DNA of 64,000 bases, from the NCBI RefSeq assembly GCF_005503445.1, contig NZ_SCOH01000013.1, positions 62,001 through 126,000 on the forward strand, read 5' to 3'. Shown piece after piece: positions 46,318-56,030 of the stretch; the first letter of the stretch is position 1; the number at the start of each line of letters is the position of its first letter. Under the pieces are notes generated by a model that made no database searches, had not been told where the DNA came from, and worked only from the letters and a program-made list of their open reading frames with translations. Origin of the DNA: Chitinivorax sp. B (GTDB lineage Bacteria; Pseudomonadota; Gammaproteobacteria; Burkholderiales; SCOH01). The translations under genes were made by a program, and so were the position numbers.

Positions 46318-46434
46318 TAAGAACCGCTAACAAAACCCAGCGAAGTGGTTCTGGTTAGGCGTACAAACGAAGGCAGTACGTGAGTACGACAAGTTTGCAC
46401 AACAACACCAGAAGGGTTTTGTTAGCGGCTCTAA
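46318..46434. repeat. 117-bp palindromic repeat, copy 3 (inverted)
   Basis: Reverse orientation relative to the copies at 29424 and 32716, with intact ends AACCGCTAACAAAACCC and GGGTTTTGTTAGCGGCT. It lies 36 bp upstream of the glucanase start, so it may affect that gene's promoter. Confidence 0.85.
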
Positions 46435-46580
46435 GCATCCGGTGAATGGTTTGGGTGCCGTCGCTAGACTTATTGCAGGCACGATACGATTGACATTGCG
46501 AGCGAACCCGGCTGAAATTGCGGTTAATTATTCTAATGTCATGATCCGATGAGGCCCGATATGCGTGCGTATAGGGAACA

Positions 46581-47450
46581 ATGTCCATCATGAGCCGCCC
46601 GCCCGGCCCACATGGGCAATACGAATTTCGCCTGAATCAGGTGCTGGATTTCATTGATACCCACCTGGCCGATGACCTGAGCCTGGATAAATTGGCTGTG
46701 CAGGCTCATTTCTCGCGCTTTCACTTTCTACGGTTGTTTCATGACTGGTTTGGCGAGGCACCGCACGCCTATGTCAGACGCCGGCGACTGGAGACCGGTG
46801 CATCGCAACTACGCTATTCACTGGATAGCATTGGGCAGATTGCCAATGAGTGCGGTTTTGATTCGGCGGATGGCTTTTCCCGGGCATTTCGTCAGTATTT
46901 CGGGATGGCACCTGTGCAATGGCGCAAGCAGCAAACCGTGAAGCTATCACCGGATGATGCGCCAGCCACAGCACGCTGGCCGATCAAAGTAGTGGCATTT
47001 GCTGAAAAACGGGTGGCGTATACCCGCCATATCGGTGCCTATGGAGAAGCGGCCATCCAGCAATGGCAGCAACTGGATCAGTGGATGCAGACTCATGGGC
47101 TGCAAGGCGTGACCCGCTACGGCATGGGGCTGGACGACCCATCTTTCACGCCGGTGGCCAAATGTCGTTACGACGTCTGTGCGGAACTGCCCTCCGGTTT
47201 CAAGCCCCCGCCTCGCACCCCGGTCAAAACCATTGCTGCTGGCCTGTATGCGGTACTTCGTTATCAGGGGCCGCCTTGCAACAGCAACCGTGCCTGGCTG
47301 TGGCTATTGAACAATGCCATGCCTAGCGGTCGATACAAAGTTGCGCCACGTCCTGGATTCGAACGGTACGATGCCAGTTTACCCACCCCTGGGGCACAAG
47401 CACAGGATTGTGACCTTTGCCTACCACTGGAATTGCAGACGGCGCTTTAG
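46581..47450 (+). CDS. AraC-family regulator with GyrI-like effector domain
   Basis: 289 aa. N-terminal double HTH (DDLSLDKLAVQAHFSRFHF, IANECGFDSADGFSRAFR) followed by a GyrI-like small-molecule binding domain from about 130 (KRVAYTRHIGAYGEA). Rob/SoxS-type layout, probably a drug- or ligand-responsive activator. The target is not evident. Confidence 0.9.
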   Translation: MSIMSRPPGPHGQYEFRLNQVLDFIDTHLADDLSLDKLAVQAHFSRFHFLRLFHDWFGEAPHAYVRRRRLETGASQLRYSLDSIGQIANECGFDSADGFSRAFRQYFGMAPVQWRKQQTVKLSPDDAPATARWPIKVVAFAEKRVAYTRHIGAYGEAAIQQWQQLDQWMQTHGLQGVTRYGMGLDDPSFTPVAKCRYDVCAELPSGFKPPPRTPVKTIAAGLYAVLRYQGPPCNSNRAWLWLLNNAMPSGRYKVAPRPGFERYDASLPTPGAQAQDCDLCLPLELQTAL

Positions 47451-48035
47451 GTTTGATTCAACTGCTGACAGGCGGTATCAAGTTGTCGGTGAGTTTTTAC
47501 TGCCTATGGATGATTCAGCGTGCCTGACATCAACACCGCGTGTAAAGCCATTGTCGGGTTGGTTTAAGGTGCACATGGCATGATCAGAGGAAGTAAAGAC
47601 CGCATACTGTATGTATGGTGATGTCTGGCGCGACACTGCGTAATCATCAGTTCCACATAAGTAGCGTTGTCATGGCAGTCAATGCGATTGAATGATGCCC
47701 AGGTATGCAGTGCCATCATGGTCACTGCCAGCAGCATTCAGATTATTGAAGCGGCGATAAATGAAGATAAGCCAACACCATGGCAGGAGCAGTTTGGTAA
47801 TTTGTTCAATATGGTTGTAAATATTACAAACAGTGACGAGCATGATATGAGCGCTCGTCTGGATTAAGGTGCGGTGTGCCCTGCGGTAATAGTGAGCGGT
47901 TGGTTTGTTGACGAGAAGGGTAATCAACAGGCCGTTTTGATCGGCATGGTACTTGCTCGGGTTATGTTATAGGGCAAAGCACCAACCTTGAATGAAGTGC
48001 ATGGCTTTGTCTTTTAATATTGACAGGAGATTATC
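47451..48035. other. 585-bp region without a supported gene
   Basis: A 66-codon open frame at 47667-47867 has no good ribosome site or recognisable product and may be a remnant. The right end should hold the promoter of the DUF883 gene. No repeats seen. Confidence 0.5.
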
Positions 48036-48299
48036 ATGCATGCCGATCCAGGAAAGCTGAAGAACAGTATTGGGCAGATGACAGTCGACTCAAATCAGCT
48101 GTTGTCGAATACCTTGCAAACGATCAAAAATGAACTGGTGAACACCCGAGAGAATTTGAAAGCACGCCGCCAGCAGATTGAAGATTCCACTTACCAATAT
48201 GTGGTCAGTCACCCGGCTCGCAGCCTGGGGATCGTAGCGGTATCGGGAATCGCGATTGGCTTCCTGTTAGGCCTATGGTCGCACCATACAGGTGAATGA
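48036..48299 (+). CDS. DUF883 (ElaB/YqjD-type) membrane protein
   Basis: 87 aa. Amphipathic helix then a C-terminal membrane segment (SLGIVAVSGIAIGFLLGLW) and the YVVSHPARS motif of the family. E. coli relatives tether ribosomes to the membrane in stationary phase. ACAGGAGA precedes the ATG. The next small membrane protein gene is 33 nt downstream. Confidence 0.88.
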   Translation: MHADPGKLKNSIGQMTVDSNQLLSNTLQTIKNELVNTRENLKARRQQIEDSTYQYVVSHPARSLGIVAVSGIAIGFLLGLWSHHTGE

Positions 48300-48332
48300 G
48301 GTTCACCGCTGTTGTTAATGGAAGGAACGATC

Positions 48333-48533
48333 ATGGGAAAGAACAGTGTACTGGCGATTCTCGGATTGGGACTGGGGCTTGTGCTAATTGGCATAGGGCG
48401 AGCAGAAAAGCGCAGAGATGAAAAACCACCATCACCATTGAATGATGTACTGGATTGGGAAGGCGAAGGTGGAATGGTCCCCGGTGTTTCCAACATGCAT
48501 CCAGGTGCTGGTGATGACGTACAACTGCATTAA
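48333..48533 (+). CDS. Small membrane protein of unknown function
   Basis: 66 aa from ATG 48333 with GGAAGGAA upstream. One membrane helix (6-23, LAILGLGLGLVLIGIG) and an acidic soluble tail (LNDVLDWEGEGG). Probably cotranscribed with the DUF883 gene. No family recognised. Confidence 0.7.
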   Translation: MGKNSVLAILGLGLGLVLIGIGRAEKRRDEKPPSPLNDVLDWEGEGGMVPGVSNMHPGAGDDVQLH

Positions 48534-48990
48534 CAGGCGGGAAATCGAAATTCCCCGCCATATTTACTGTGTAGCAGATGTATAGGCGTGGAAAAAGCAT
48601 GCCGTCAAAGTTGGATCGAAACGTGGTGACGGCTGCTGATGGCATACGAATCTGGTAACGGGTTGCGGAATCTGGTCACAAGCGAGCACCGATTCCGGTG
48701 CTTGTGATCAGTTCGCTGATTGGAAGTGATCATGTGCTTACACTTGAATAGTGTTAGTTGAGGCAGTTTTTCGGCCAAAACGACCAATCACCGTCCCTGA
48801 CTTGGACGTCAGCTTTCGGCCAGGAGCGGACCGTCGCTTAATTTGAGCAACAGACGTTCAGGTGGCTGTTCCACTCTGAAAGCAGCCGTATGGCCAATTC
48901 GTGGTACTCGGCCAAAGCGGTCTATTGGCATATTGGAAAGTAACGGCCGGTTTACACAGAAACTCCGACAAGCCCGTCCGAACGCTGCCA
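48534..48990. other. 457-bp boundary region left of the defence genes
   Basis: No gene supported. A 7-bp hairpin AGCACCG-ATTC-CGGTGCT lies at about 48685-48702. The right 250 bp looks like non-coding island-edge sequence; short reading frames there have no recognisable product. Confidence 0.45.
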
Positions 48991-51336
48991 TCAGCCACGC
49001 CCTCCAACCCGAGCCCGAGCCCGTTCTTGGACACGAGCCTCCAGCGCCGCACGCACTTGGGCATAGAGTTGGGCATCGGCGTTTTCACGATCGGCGAGTA
49101 CGGCAGTCAGGGCGTAAGGCTCATTGCCATCTCGGTCGTCTGACCAAGGTGAGTCTTGGCGAGTCACCACGACAAACACCTTGTCCCCATTCGCTAGCGC
49201 CTGTTTGAAGGTCCAGCGCGAGACCTGGAGTGTTCCGGCTTTGCGGGTATCGTTGGGGAGCCAGCGCCCGTTGCTGCGCTCGCCCATGCCTTCTACGCGG
49301 TTACGCCGGAAGGCTTGCGTAACCTCATCCAAGCTGGGCGCAGTTACCAGGGTGAACCACAACTTGGCTCGGCGATAGTCAAGGCGGGTTGTTCTGACAG
49401 CAGGACTGTACGCAAGCGCGATGCTGATCTCGCGAGTGCGACGGTGGCCACTCCAAAAGACGTCTGGTAGAGGCAATTCGAAGAAGTGGTGTTGGTCGTT
49501 GCCGATTTTCTCTTCTGCCAGCAAGGTGACGGTCTGATCCAGCGAGCGAAATAGTGCGGCGTCATCCACACGGCCATAGCCAACCAGGCGCAAGAGCTTG
49601 TCGCGCCCTTCCGTATTGCCGGTGGCGTTGAGCAATTCGACACAAGGTTGCGGCCATTGCGAGTGTGCGCCGATTAGCGAACGCAGCAGATTGGGCGTGG
49701 CGTCAGGTATCTCTGCCAGCAGCTTCGCCGCCTTGTGAGCGATCTGGGGAGCAGCATAGCTGGTGCCAATATCTTCTTTGAAGGCCGGGCCTGCACCAAA
49801 GCCCCCGTTTAGCGAGATGACTCCTAAACCCGAGTGACGCGGTCGGCCACCGGCGCGTGCCAATGCGACATTGCCAGCATGCTCGACCACATCTGGTTTG
49901 ATTGCACCATTGATCGACAATCCGCTACGCGTCAGTGGGAAGGGTTGCCCGGTTCGCGCCAGCGGCTGATCTTCAATCTTATTCGGGTAACGCTGCGCGT
50001 CACGTGTGGCTTCGTTCATGCTCAGGCCGCCGACAGTCAAGGCATTGAGAGCGGTGGCTGGGTCCACCAGTCGTGCGCTGTCACCGAGCAAGTAGTTGGG
50101 GTAATCCTCGCGGACGTTGGCGGGAAGGTCGGCAAACAATAGATTGCCTGTCGGCACCACGAATAAGACACCAAGCTCGCGTGTCAGACGGTCCAGCGTA
50201 TAAGCGAGACCCCGCACATGACGACCGTCGTATACCTTGTTGAGGTCGCCATAGCTGAAATTGAATACCCGACACCCGTACCCCGCATGCAACTCGCGAA
50301 CGGCCTCTTCAACAGCCTTCTCGACAAACTCTGTTTGATCCTGTCCATCGTCCTCGAACACCTTTCCGGAAAACAGACGGAGTTGCGGGACAAATTGGCC
50401 TTGCTGAATGCAAACGTGTATGTCGCCATACAAGGCCAATCCACTCACGAAAGTTCCATGCCAGTGAGGGGCCTCGTCGTCTGGGCTGCGACGCGGCGCG
50501 GGGTAGCCTTGCGCATCGCCAACCGACGCTCCCAGCAAAGCGTGCCCAGGGGTCAAACCCGAGTCGAGAACCGCTACAGCCGGAGCGTCATCGCTGGGTG
50601 GATCGATTTGCGGGAACTGGTTGATATCGGTATGAAGCAGCTCAACAGACACACCTAATCGCGGTGGCAAATCGATAGTGCGCACATCCCTGTGACGGAG
50701 GAGTAGCTCGGCCTGCGCTCGATTGCAGCGCACGCGCACCATGACCAATGAAGGCTGGCTGATGTCATCAAGTTGCTCGATACCCTGGTCTCGCGACCAG
50801 TCCAGGAACGAACGCAAGAGAGTCTGACGCTTGTCCTGTCGCTCTTGAGGCCAGAGTTCAGCGTCAAGCACAAAGGGTTCAACAGCAGGGAATCCACCGT
50901 CGCGTAAAGCTGGTCCTGTGCGATCTTGAGGCGTCCAGTGATCGAAGTCCTCAATGACGAACAGCAGTTCCTTACGTGTCACTACGCCGTCGCGCGCCAG
51001 CGTGGCGAGGCGGCTCTCAAACTCACTCAATCCCTGATCGGTAGCAAAAGCAAGGACGATGGCCTCATCTTCCTGGCTGACGATCTCTACGCCAGGAATC
51101 GCGTCAAAGGCTGGTACGGTCTTGTCCCCCGCGTGCAGCCGAATCTTGAGAAGTTTCCGATCATCGAATCCGCCCACATCTTCTGCCACGGCTCGTTGCC
51201 GCGCTACGCCGAGGCGTTGTGCCAATGTGGCCCCATGAGCCCTCGGGTCGTTAGGCGGACGAATACCCGGATGACGCCTCGGATGTCGTTCAGTCAGTGG
51301 TGCCTCGCGCCCCAGACGCAGGTGTTCATATGCCAT
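48991..51336 (-). CDS. ietS: IetS-like subtilisin family (S8) serine protease of an IetAS system
   Basis: 781 aa, no signal peptide. Catalytic triad: Asp258 (AVLDSGLTPGH), His293 (HWHGTFVSG) and Ser526 (GTSYAAP), with oxyanion Asn398 (PTGN). The N-terminal 240 residues and C-terminal 230 residues match no domain I recognise. It follows the AAA ATPase gene by 17 nt. The AAA plus cytoplasmic subtilase pair corresponds to IetAS, described as a plasmid stability/incompatibility module in Agrobacterium and later as an antiphage system. Activation by the ATPase is presumed. Confidence 0.85.
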   Translation of the reverse strand: MAYEHLRLGREAPLTERHPRRHPGIRPPNDPRAHGATLAQRLGVARQRAVAEDVGGFDDRKLLKIRLHAGDKTVPAFDAIPGVEIVSQEDEAIVLAFATDQGLSEFESRLATLARDGVVTRKELLFVIEDFDHWTPQDRTGPALRDGGFPAVEPFVLDAELWPQERQDKRQTLLRSFLDWSRDQGIEQLDDISQPSLVMVRVRCNRAQAELLLRHRDVRTIDLPPRLGVSVELLHTDINQFPQIDPPSDDAPAVAVLDSGLTPGHALLGASVGDAQGYPAPRRSPDDEAPHWHGTFVSGLALYGDIHVCIQQGQFVPQLRLFSGKVFEDDGQDQTEFVEKAVEEAVRELHAGYGCRVFNFSYGDLNKVYDGRHVRGLAYTLDRLTRELGVLFVVPTGNLLFADLPANVREDYPNYLLGDSARLVDPATALNALTVGGLSMNEATRDAQRYPNKIEDQPLARTGQPFPLTRSGLSINGAIKPDVVEHAGNVALARAGGRPRHSGLGVISLNGGFGAGPAFKEDIGTSYAAPQIAHKAAKLLAEIPDATPNLLRSLIGAHSQWPQPCVELLNATGNTEGRDKLLRLVGYGRVDDAALFRSLDQTVTLLAEEKIGNDQHHFFELPLPDVFWSGHRRTREISIALAYSPAVRTTRLDYRRAKLWFTLVTAPSLDEVTQAFRRNRVEGMGERSNGRWLPNDTRKAGTLQVSRWTFKQALANGDKVFVVVTRQDSPWSDDRDGNEPYALTAVLADRENADAQLYAQVRAALEARVQERARARVGGRG

Positions 51337-51353
51337 ACCTCCCGTCTCCGTTC

Positions 51354-52340
51354 TTAGTTTTTATGGCGATATTCGCGAGCCAGCGCAGTGTCAATGTGGC
51401 TCTTTTCCAGAAACTCCCGACCGGACAGAATCATTTCCTTAACAGCCCGGCGCAGTACACGCTCAATGTCAGCGTGAGACATTCCCTTGAATAGAGATGC
51501 GATCTGGCCGTCATCGGGCTCGAAGTTCCGGCGAATACCAGATAGCTTCAATGCCAAAAGACGCTTGATCTGTTCCAGATTCGGCATTTCCAGGCGGACG
51601 ACCTCATCGAAACGCCGCCACACAGCCTTGTCCAGCAATGTTTCGTAGTTGGTTGTCGCGATGAGAATGCTCTCCCCACGGTAACCATCCATCATCTGCA
51701 ATACGGCGTTAACTGACCGCTTTAGCTCGCCATGATCGGCGCTGTCCCCACGATCTTTCGTCAATGCATCAAATTCGTCGAACAGCGCCACTACTGGTTG
51801 CGATGCGATGTAGTCGAATACTTTGCGCAAATTGGCTGCCGTTTCGCCCAAGAACGAGGAAATGACAGAGTCAAGTCGAACCAAGATAAGCGGCAAAGAC
51901 AAACTGTTCGCGATCACCTCCGCTACCAACGTCTTGCCGCAGCCGGGAGGCCCGCAGAACAGGAGTTTTTGTGCGGGCTGCATGCCGTATGAACGCAATA
52001 CATCGGCCCGATTGTGCTCCATCAGAATTTCATCGAGCGCAGATTGGGCTGAGTCCGAGAGGACAATATCCTTCTCCTCTCGAACCACTGGACGCTCTTC
52101 GAGCAGCGCCAAGCCATTGTCTTTGTTGGTCGGGAGAGCGCTGACTACGCGTAGCTTCCGAACGGAATTCGGAGCCCTTGCTTGATCGCCATAAAGCAGG
52201 CGCTCAAGGTCGTTAGCTAGTAAGTGGTGGTTTTTTTCCCGCTCTTCTTTGATGACTGCTTCGGAAGCGGCGCGAAAACTCGCAGAGTCGCCTTGCACCC
52301 CTGATCTGATCAACTGCCGAAGCAATTTAGCGTTTGCCAT
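51354..52340 (-). CDS. ietA: IetA-like AAA+ ATPase of an IetAS system
   Basis: 328 aa. Walker A GPPGCGKT (130-137), Walker B VVALFDEFDAL (183-193), sensor 1 ILIATTNYE, and arginine finger region KAVWRRFDEVV typical of classical AAA proteins. The N-terminal 85 residues are polar and helical. First gene of the two-gene operon with the subtilase; probably regulates or presents substrates to the protease. Confidence 0.88.
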   Translation of the reverse strand: MANAKLLRQLIRSGVQGDSASFRAASEAVIKEEREKNHHLLANDLERLLYGDQARAPNSVRKLRVVSALPTNKDNGLALLEERPVVREEKDIVLSDSAQSALDEILMEHNRADVLRSYGMQPAQKLLFCGPPGCGKTLVAEVIANSLSLPLILVRLDSVISSFLGETAANLRKVFDYIASQPVVALFDEFDALTKDRGDSADHGELKRSVNAVLQMMDGYRGESILIATTNYETLLDKAVWRRFDEVVRLEMPNLEQIKRLLALKLSGIRRNFEPDDGQIASLFKGMSHADIERVLRRAVKEMILSGREFLEKSHIDTALAREYRHKN

Positions 52341-52476
52341 GATTATTCCTCTCGGATGCCAATGCGACGGGCTCGCGGAAGTTACTTATTTTGTACAGAA
52401 TCTGTGGAGCACTACCACCAACTCCCATTCGATGGCAAATAGCATTTGCTCCTGAACCTGCTGTTGCAGTTGCAAC

Positions 52477-52583
52477 TCAAGCTGTGAAATTAGCGTGTTT
52501 CGCTCGACATTGATTTCGTCTTCCCACCTTGAAGTATGCGGCTACTTCATCCAACGTAAGGATTTCGCTTCTGTCTCAGCCAT
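52477..52583 (-). pseudogene. Excisionase/AlpA-like HTH gene, frameshifted remnant
   Basis: MAETEA starts at 52583 but the frame stops soon after; a different frame then reads EILTLDEVAAYFKVGRR, the usual start of small excisionase-type HTH proteins, before diverging and stopping at 52477. The mismatch of frames marks decay. It sits right upstream of the IetAS pair and suggests past mobility. Confidence 0.6.
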
Positions 52584-52750
52584 GGATCCGCATTTTCTAT
52601 CCGTTTGCCAAAATTAGCTAATTTTACCGTGCCAGGGGTAGCCCGACTACGATCGTGGCAAAGACGTTTGACTGCATGTAAGCTGGCTCTCTGAATGGGC
52701 CTCAATTTGCTAAATACGTCGATGGCTGTTTTCTTATCTACAACAGCCAT
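52547..52750 (-). CDS. Short hypothetical ORF, possibly a remnant
   Basis: 67 aa, basic (MAVVDKKTAIDVFSKLRPIQ, ending WLRQKRNPYVG), overlapping the start of the HTH remnant in another frame. No domain recognised. Codon use looks plausible but a functional gene is unproven. Confidence 0.35.
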   Translation of the reverse strand: MAVVDKKTAIDVFSKLRPIQRASLHAVKRLCHDRSRATPGTVKLANFGKRIENADPWLRQKRNPYVG

Positions 52751-53195
52751 TTTTGATCCGGCTACGAGTAACTGCTTCGGCCGACGAGCGCTCGGTTAGT
52801 CCTCGCCTCGCACGACCGCTTCAAGCAGACACCTGCCATCGGAGCCTCGAAGGACCAAAGGTTTGCATTGGGTCGATAACAGTCATGCTTGTACATAGGC
52901 AAGACTGACCGCTCAGGCCGAACAGCTGTCAAATGATTGCCGATCAGATGACCAGTAGGCTGCACCTAATCAAGCAGCGAGGTGATCACGAGTTATCAGC
53001 AAGGGTGATCATGTCTGTCTGTATCCGCAATTGGTAGTGCATGTGAGCATGGATTCATTGCCAAGGCTTGGCTATTCTGAATGGACCATTCTCCATATCA
53101 TGCCGTTCCTGCTTGGGTTGCCATAATATGTTGTTTCCGGTGTTTCACTGATATTGAAGAGGCTGACCATCGCGCGTTGTGTAGGGTGCTTGCCT
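52751..53195. other. 445-bp non-coding boundary region right of the defence genes
   Basis: No supported gene. The sequence between about 52770 and 52980 has the look of island-edge spacer DNA with stop codons in all frames at short intervals. Confidence 0.4.
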
Positions 53196-53684
53196 ATGAC
53201 CACAGTGCTAGAAGTCGTTGATTCGGCGGTCAAGATCGGGCTGGGTGCATTGATCACTGCAGTTGCGGGCTATCTTGCGCTTGTACGTAGCCAGCATCAC
53301 GAGCTGAGGAAGACAGCAGACGAGGATCGGCGCAACTTGCTGAGATCTGCAGCGAGTCTGTTGGAGCAGGCAACCGCGTTGGCCAATCTCGCAACATTTA
53401 CCTTTGCCCATGTACCCGATGGTAGTCATGACAGCACCAAGCAATTGGTCGAGGCGATTAATAAGCTGGGTGAGGCTCGTTCTCTGGCGGTGCTTTCGGG
53501 AGCGAAGCAATTGGCGGAGGAAATTGCCAACCTTCGCAGTGCAATGGAAAGCTTTTGTGGTTACTTCCTGACAATGGGCGAAAACTATTCCATACCGGAT
53601 GCGAACGCCAAGATCAGTCAGCTCAACGAGTCGTGGCCACGTATCTATCACGAACTGGAACGTGCATACACGAGCCTCAGGTAA
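53196..53684 (+). CDS. Membrane-anchored coiled-coil protein of unknown function
   Basis: 162 aa from ATG 53196 (MTTVLEVVDSAVKIGL); an earlier start at 53154 is possible. One N-terminal membrane helix (about 13-31, LGALITAVAGYLALV), then an entirely helical soluble part. The layout is like the gene at 57062. No family recognised. Confidence 0.7.
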   Translation: MTTVLEVVDSAVKIGLGALITAVAGYLALVRSQHHELRKTADEDRRNLLRSAASLLEQATALANLATFTFAHVPDGSHDSTKQLVEAINKLGEARSLAVLSGAKQLAEEIANLRSAMESFCGYFLTMGENYSIPDANAKISQLNESWPRIYHELERAYTSLR

Positions 53685-53767
53685 CGGCTGGCTCGGGCGG
53701 GTCTGACTGCATTGTTTGCCGCGACATTCTGTGGCCGGCAATAAGACCTGTCGTTTGGCGATGCCAA

Positions 53768-54646
53768 TCAACTGAATCGTTCCACCACAAAGTCCACAAA
53801 GCTGCGCAGCTTGGGTGACCGGTACCGGTCCGGCAGATAGATCACGTGTGTTGGCCGGCTGGGTAGCTCCAGTGCCGGGAATAGCTGAACGAGGCGCCCA
53901 GCCCGTACATCGGCTTCCAACAGCAACGCCGGTTGCAGCACGATACCCAGGCCTTGCAAGGCTGCAACGCGTAACCCTTGTCCATGATTGATCTGTAACC
54001 GCCCGGAGACGGCGATGTGGTGTGTTCCTTCCTCGTCAATCAAGCGCCAATGTGCCAGTGCTGCAGGGGTGAAAGCAAGGCATTCATGCTGGCTGAGCTC
54101 CTCAGGTTTCTTGGGTGTGCCATTACGTGCCAGATAGTCTGGGGAGGCACAGATCATCTGCCGGTAAGGCGCCAATGGTTTGGCAATCAGCGTGGAATCG
54201 GTCAATGGGCCAATGCGAATGCCTGCCTCAAACCCTTCTTCTACCAAATCCACGATGTGGTCGTTCAAGGCGATATCGACACTGACCTGTGGGTAGCGTT
54301 CTAAATATGTTGGCAATGCGGGGATCAAGGCTTCCGTGCCGAAGGTAACGGGGGCGGTGATGCGCAATTTGCCTGCCGGGGCCAATTGCAGGTTCTGGGC
54401 CTGTGCATCGGTTTCGGCCACCAGTCTGAGGATTTCCTTGCAACGGATGTAATAGTCCTCACCGAAGGCGGTGAGGTGCTGGCGCCGGGTGGTGCGGTTG
54501 AGCAACCGCATGCCCAAACGTTTCTCCAGCATTCGCAAGTGATTGCCCGCCATTGTCGCTGAGATGTCACAAGCTATGGCAGCTGCGCTGAGGCTGCCTT
54601 TTTCGACGGCCATTACATACACCTTCATGCTGTCGAGCAAATCCAT
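53768..54646 (-). CDS. LysR-family regulator (DmlR/CrgA-type)
   Basis: 292 aa. HTH DLLDSMKVYVMAVEKGSLSA, MAGNHLRMLEKRLGMRLLNRTTR; effector domain GKLRITAPVTFGTEALIP. Divergent from the oxidoreductase at 54780, which it likely controls. Confidence 0.92.
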   Translation of the reverse strand: MDLLDSMKVYVMAVEKGSLSAAAIACDISATMAGNHLRMLEKRLGMRLLNRTTRRQHLTAFGEDYYIRCKEILRLVAETDAQAQNLQLAPAGKLRITAPVTFGTEALIPALPTYLERYPQVSVDIALNDHIVDLVEEGFEAGIRIGPLTDSTLIAKPLAPYRQMICASPDYLARNGTPKKPEELSQHECLAFTPAALAHWRLIDEEGTHHIAVSGRLQINHGQGLRVAALQGLGIVLQPALLLEADVRAGRLVQLFPALELPSRPTHVIYLPDRYRSPKLRSFVDFVVERFS

Positions 54647-54779
54647 TCAACACTCCTGATTGTAAATTAATCAAATTGATCGGAGTTTATCTCCAATAAT
54701 TTTTAAATGAAACTAACGCCTTGTTTGCGCACAGCACCTTCATACATCACGTGTTTCATTTCAGATCAAGGAACAAAGC

Positions 54780-55784
54780 ATGAAAGCCATTGAACTTACC
54801 GCCCCGACGTTGACTGCATTTCGCCAGATCGAACTGCCCGACCCGAAAGCTGGCCGTGGTGAGGTATTGATACGACTGCGTGCCGCTGCACTGAACTTTC
54901 TGGACGTCGCCATTGCAACTGGCAATTTTCCTGGCATGCGCTTTCCGATGATTCCTGTTGCAGATGGCGCGGGTGAAGTTGCCGCACTTGGTGAGGGCGT
55001 CAGTCAGTTTGCCATTGGCGATCGGGTGATCCCCCATTTCATGCCCAACTGGCAGGGTGGGATCATCACGCCACACAACGTGGCTGCAATGCGTGGCGCT
55101 ACGTTGCCGGGCTCGCTGGCTGAGTATGTGGCCGTACCGGCCAGCAGCTTGGTCGCATTGCCGGACCACCTCGATTTTGTGCAAGGGGCGACACTGCCCA
55201 TCGCCGCTACCACAGCCTGGAATGCGGTACGTTCGGCACAGATTCGTCCTGGCTCTGTGGTTGTACTACTGGGGACGGGTGGCGTCAGCATTTTTGCCTT
55301 GCAGTTCGCCAAGGCGGCGGGTGCCACGGTCATCATCGCCTCATCGTCGGATGAAAAGCTGGAACGTGCGCGTCACCTGGGCGCAGATCATCTGATCAAC
55401 TACCGTGCGACGCCAGCCTGGGATGAGGAAGTGCTCAAACTCACAGACGGACGGGGTGCAGACCTGGTGGTGGAAACTGTTGGTGAGGCGACCATGATGC
55501 GTGCCATCAACGCTGCAGCGACAGGTGGCACCATTTTCACAGTTGGCTTTGTTTCTGGCACCTCATCTTCAATCGAGTTGCTACCGATCATCGTCAAAGC
55601 GCTGCGGATTATCGGTAACAACACGGGGTCCGTGGCTGACTTGGCGGAGGCGACCCGCGCTATTGCGGCTCATCGTATCGAGCCGGTCATCGATCGTGTA
55701 TTTGATATCGAAGATACGCCCACAGCGTATGCCGAACTCAGTACCGGCGGAAGGCATTTCGGCAAGCTCGCCATTGCACATTGA
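54780..55784 (+). CDS. MDR-family NAD(P)-dependent oxidoreductase (quinone-reductase/alcohol-dehydrogenase-like)
   Basis: 334 aa. GroES-like N-domain (RAAALNFLDVAIATG, PVADGAGEV) and Rossmann domain with GTGGVSIFALQFAKAAG. The catalytic zinc Cys/His set is absent, so a zinc-independent quinone or enoyl reductase is more likely than an alcohol dehydrogenase. A broken SDR gene follows. Confidence 0.88.
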   Translation: MKAIELTAPTLTAFRQIELPDPKAGRGEVLIRLRAAALNFLDVAIATGNFPGMRFPMIPVADGAGEVAALGEGVSQFAIGDRVIPHFMPNWQGGIITPHNVAAMRGATLPGSLAEYVAVPASSLVALPDHLDFVQGATLPIAATTAWNAVRSAQIRPGSVVVLLGTGGVSIFALQFAKAAGATVIIASSSDEKLERARHLGADHLINYRATPAWDEEVLKLTDGRGADLVVETVGEATMMRAINAAATGGTIFTVGFVSGTSSSIELLPIIVKALRIIGNNTGSVADLAEATRAIAAHRIEPVIDRVFDIEDTPTAYAELSTGGRHFGKLAIAH

Positions 55785-55865
55785 GCTAGAGCAGGCGATC
55801 AGAAACGGGTGGTATATCCACCCGGCTATTTGGCGTGCCAAGCATGCCATCAGGAGACATTCAGA

Positions 55866-56009
55866 ATGAACACAAACGTATTCTCAACAAAGCGCTTCAG
55901 CGGCCAAACGGTGCTGATCCCTGGTGGTGGAAGCGGCATGGGTAGGGGCGCGGTACTTCGGTTCGTGTGCGAAGGCGCCTGGTGTTGTGGTTTGGCATGC
56001 GAAAGGTAA
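55866..56009 (+). pseudogene. Truncated short-chain dehydrogenase (SDR) 5' fragment
   Basis: 47 codons: FSGQTVLIPGGGSGMGRGAV is the glycine-rich NAD(P) loop of an SDR, followed by LRFVCEGAW and then non-SDR residues to a stop. The remaining about 200 residues, including YxxxK, are missing. Probably once the second gene of a LysR-controlled unit. Confidence 0.75.
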
Positions 56010-56030
56010 ACCCCCGATGCATGGCAATGG

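Noticed and set aside
47667-47867. 66-codon ORF in the gap before the DUF883 gene
   Set aside because: No ribosome site or recognisable family; could be a remnant but cannot be supported.
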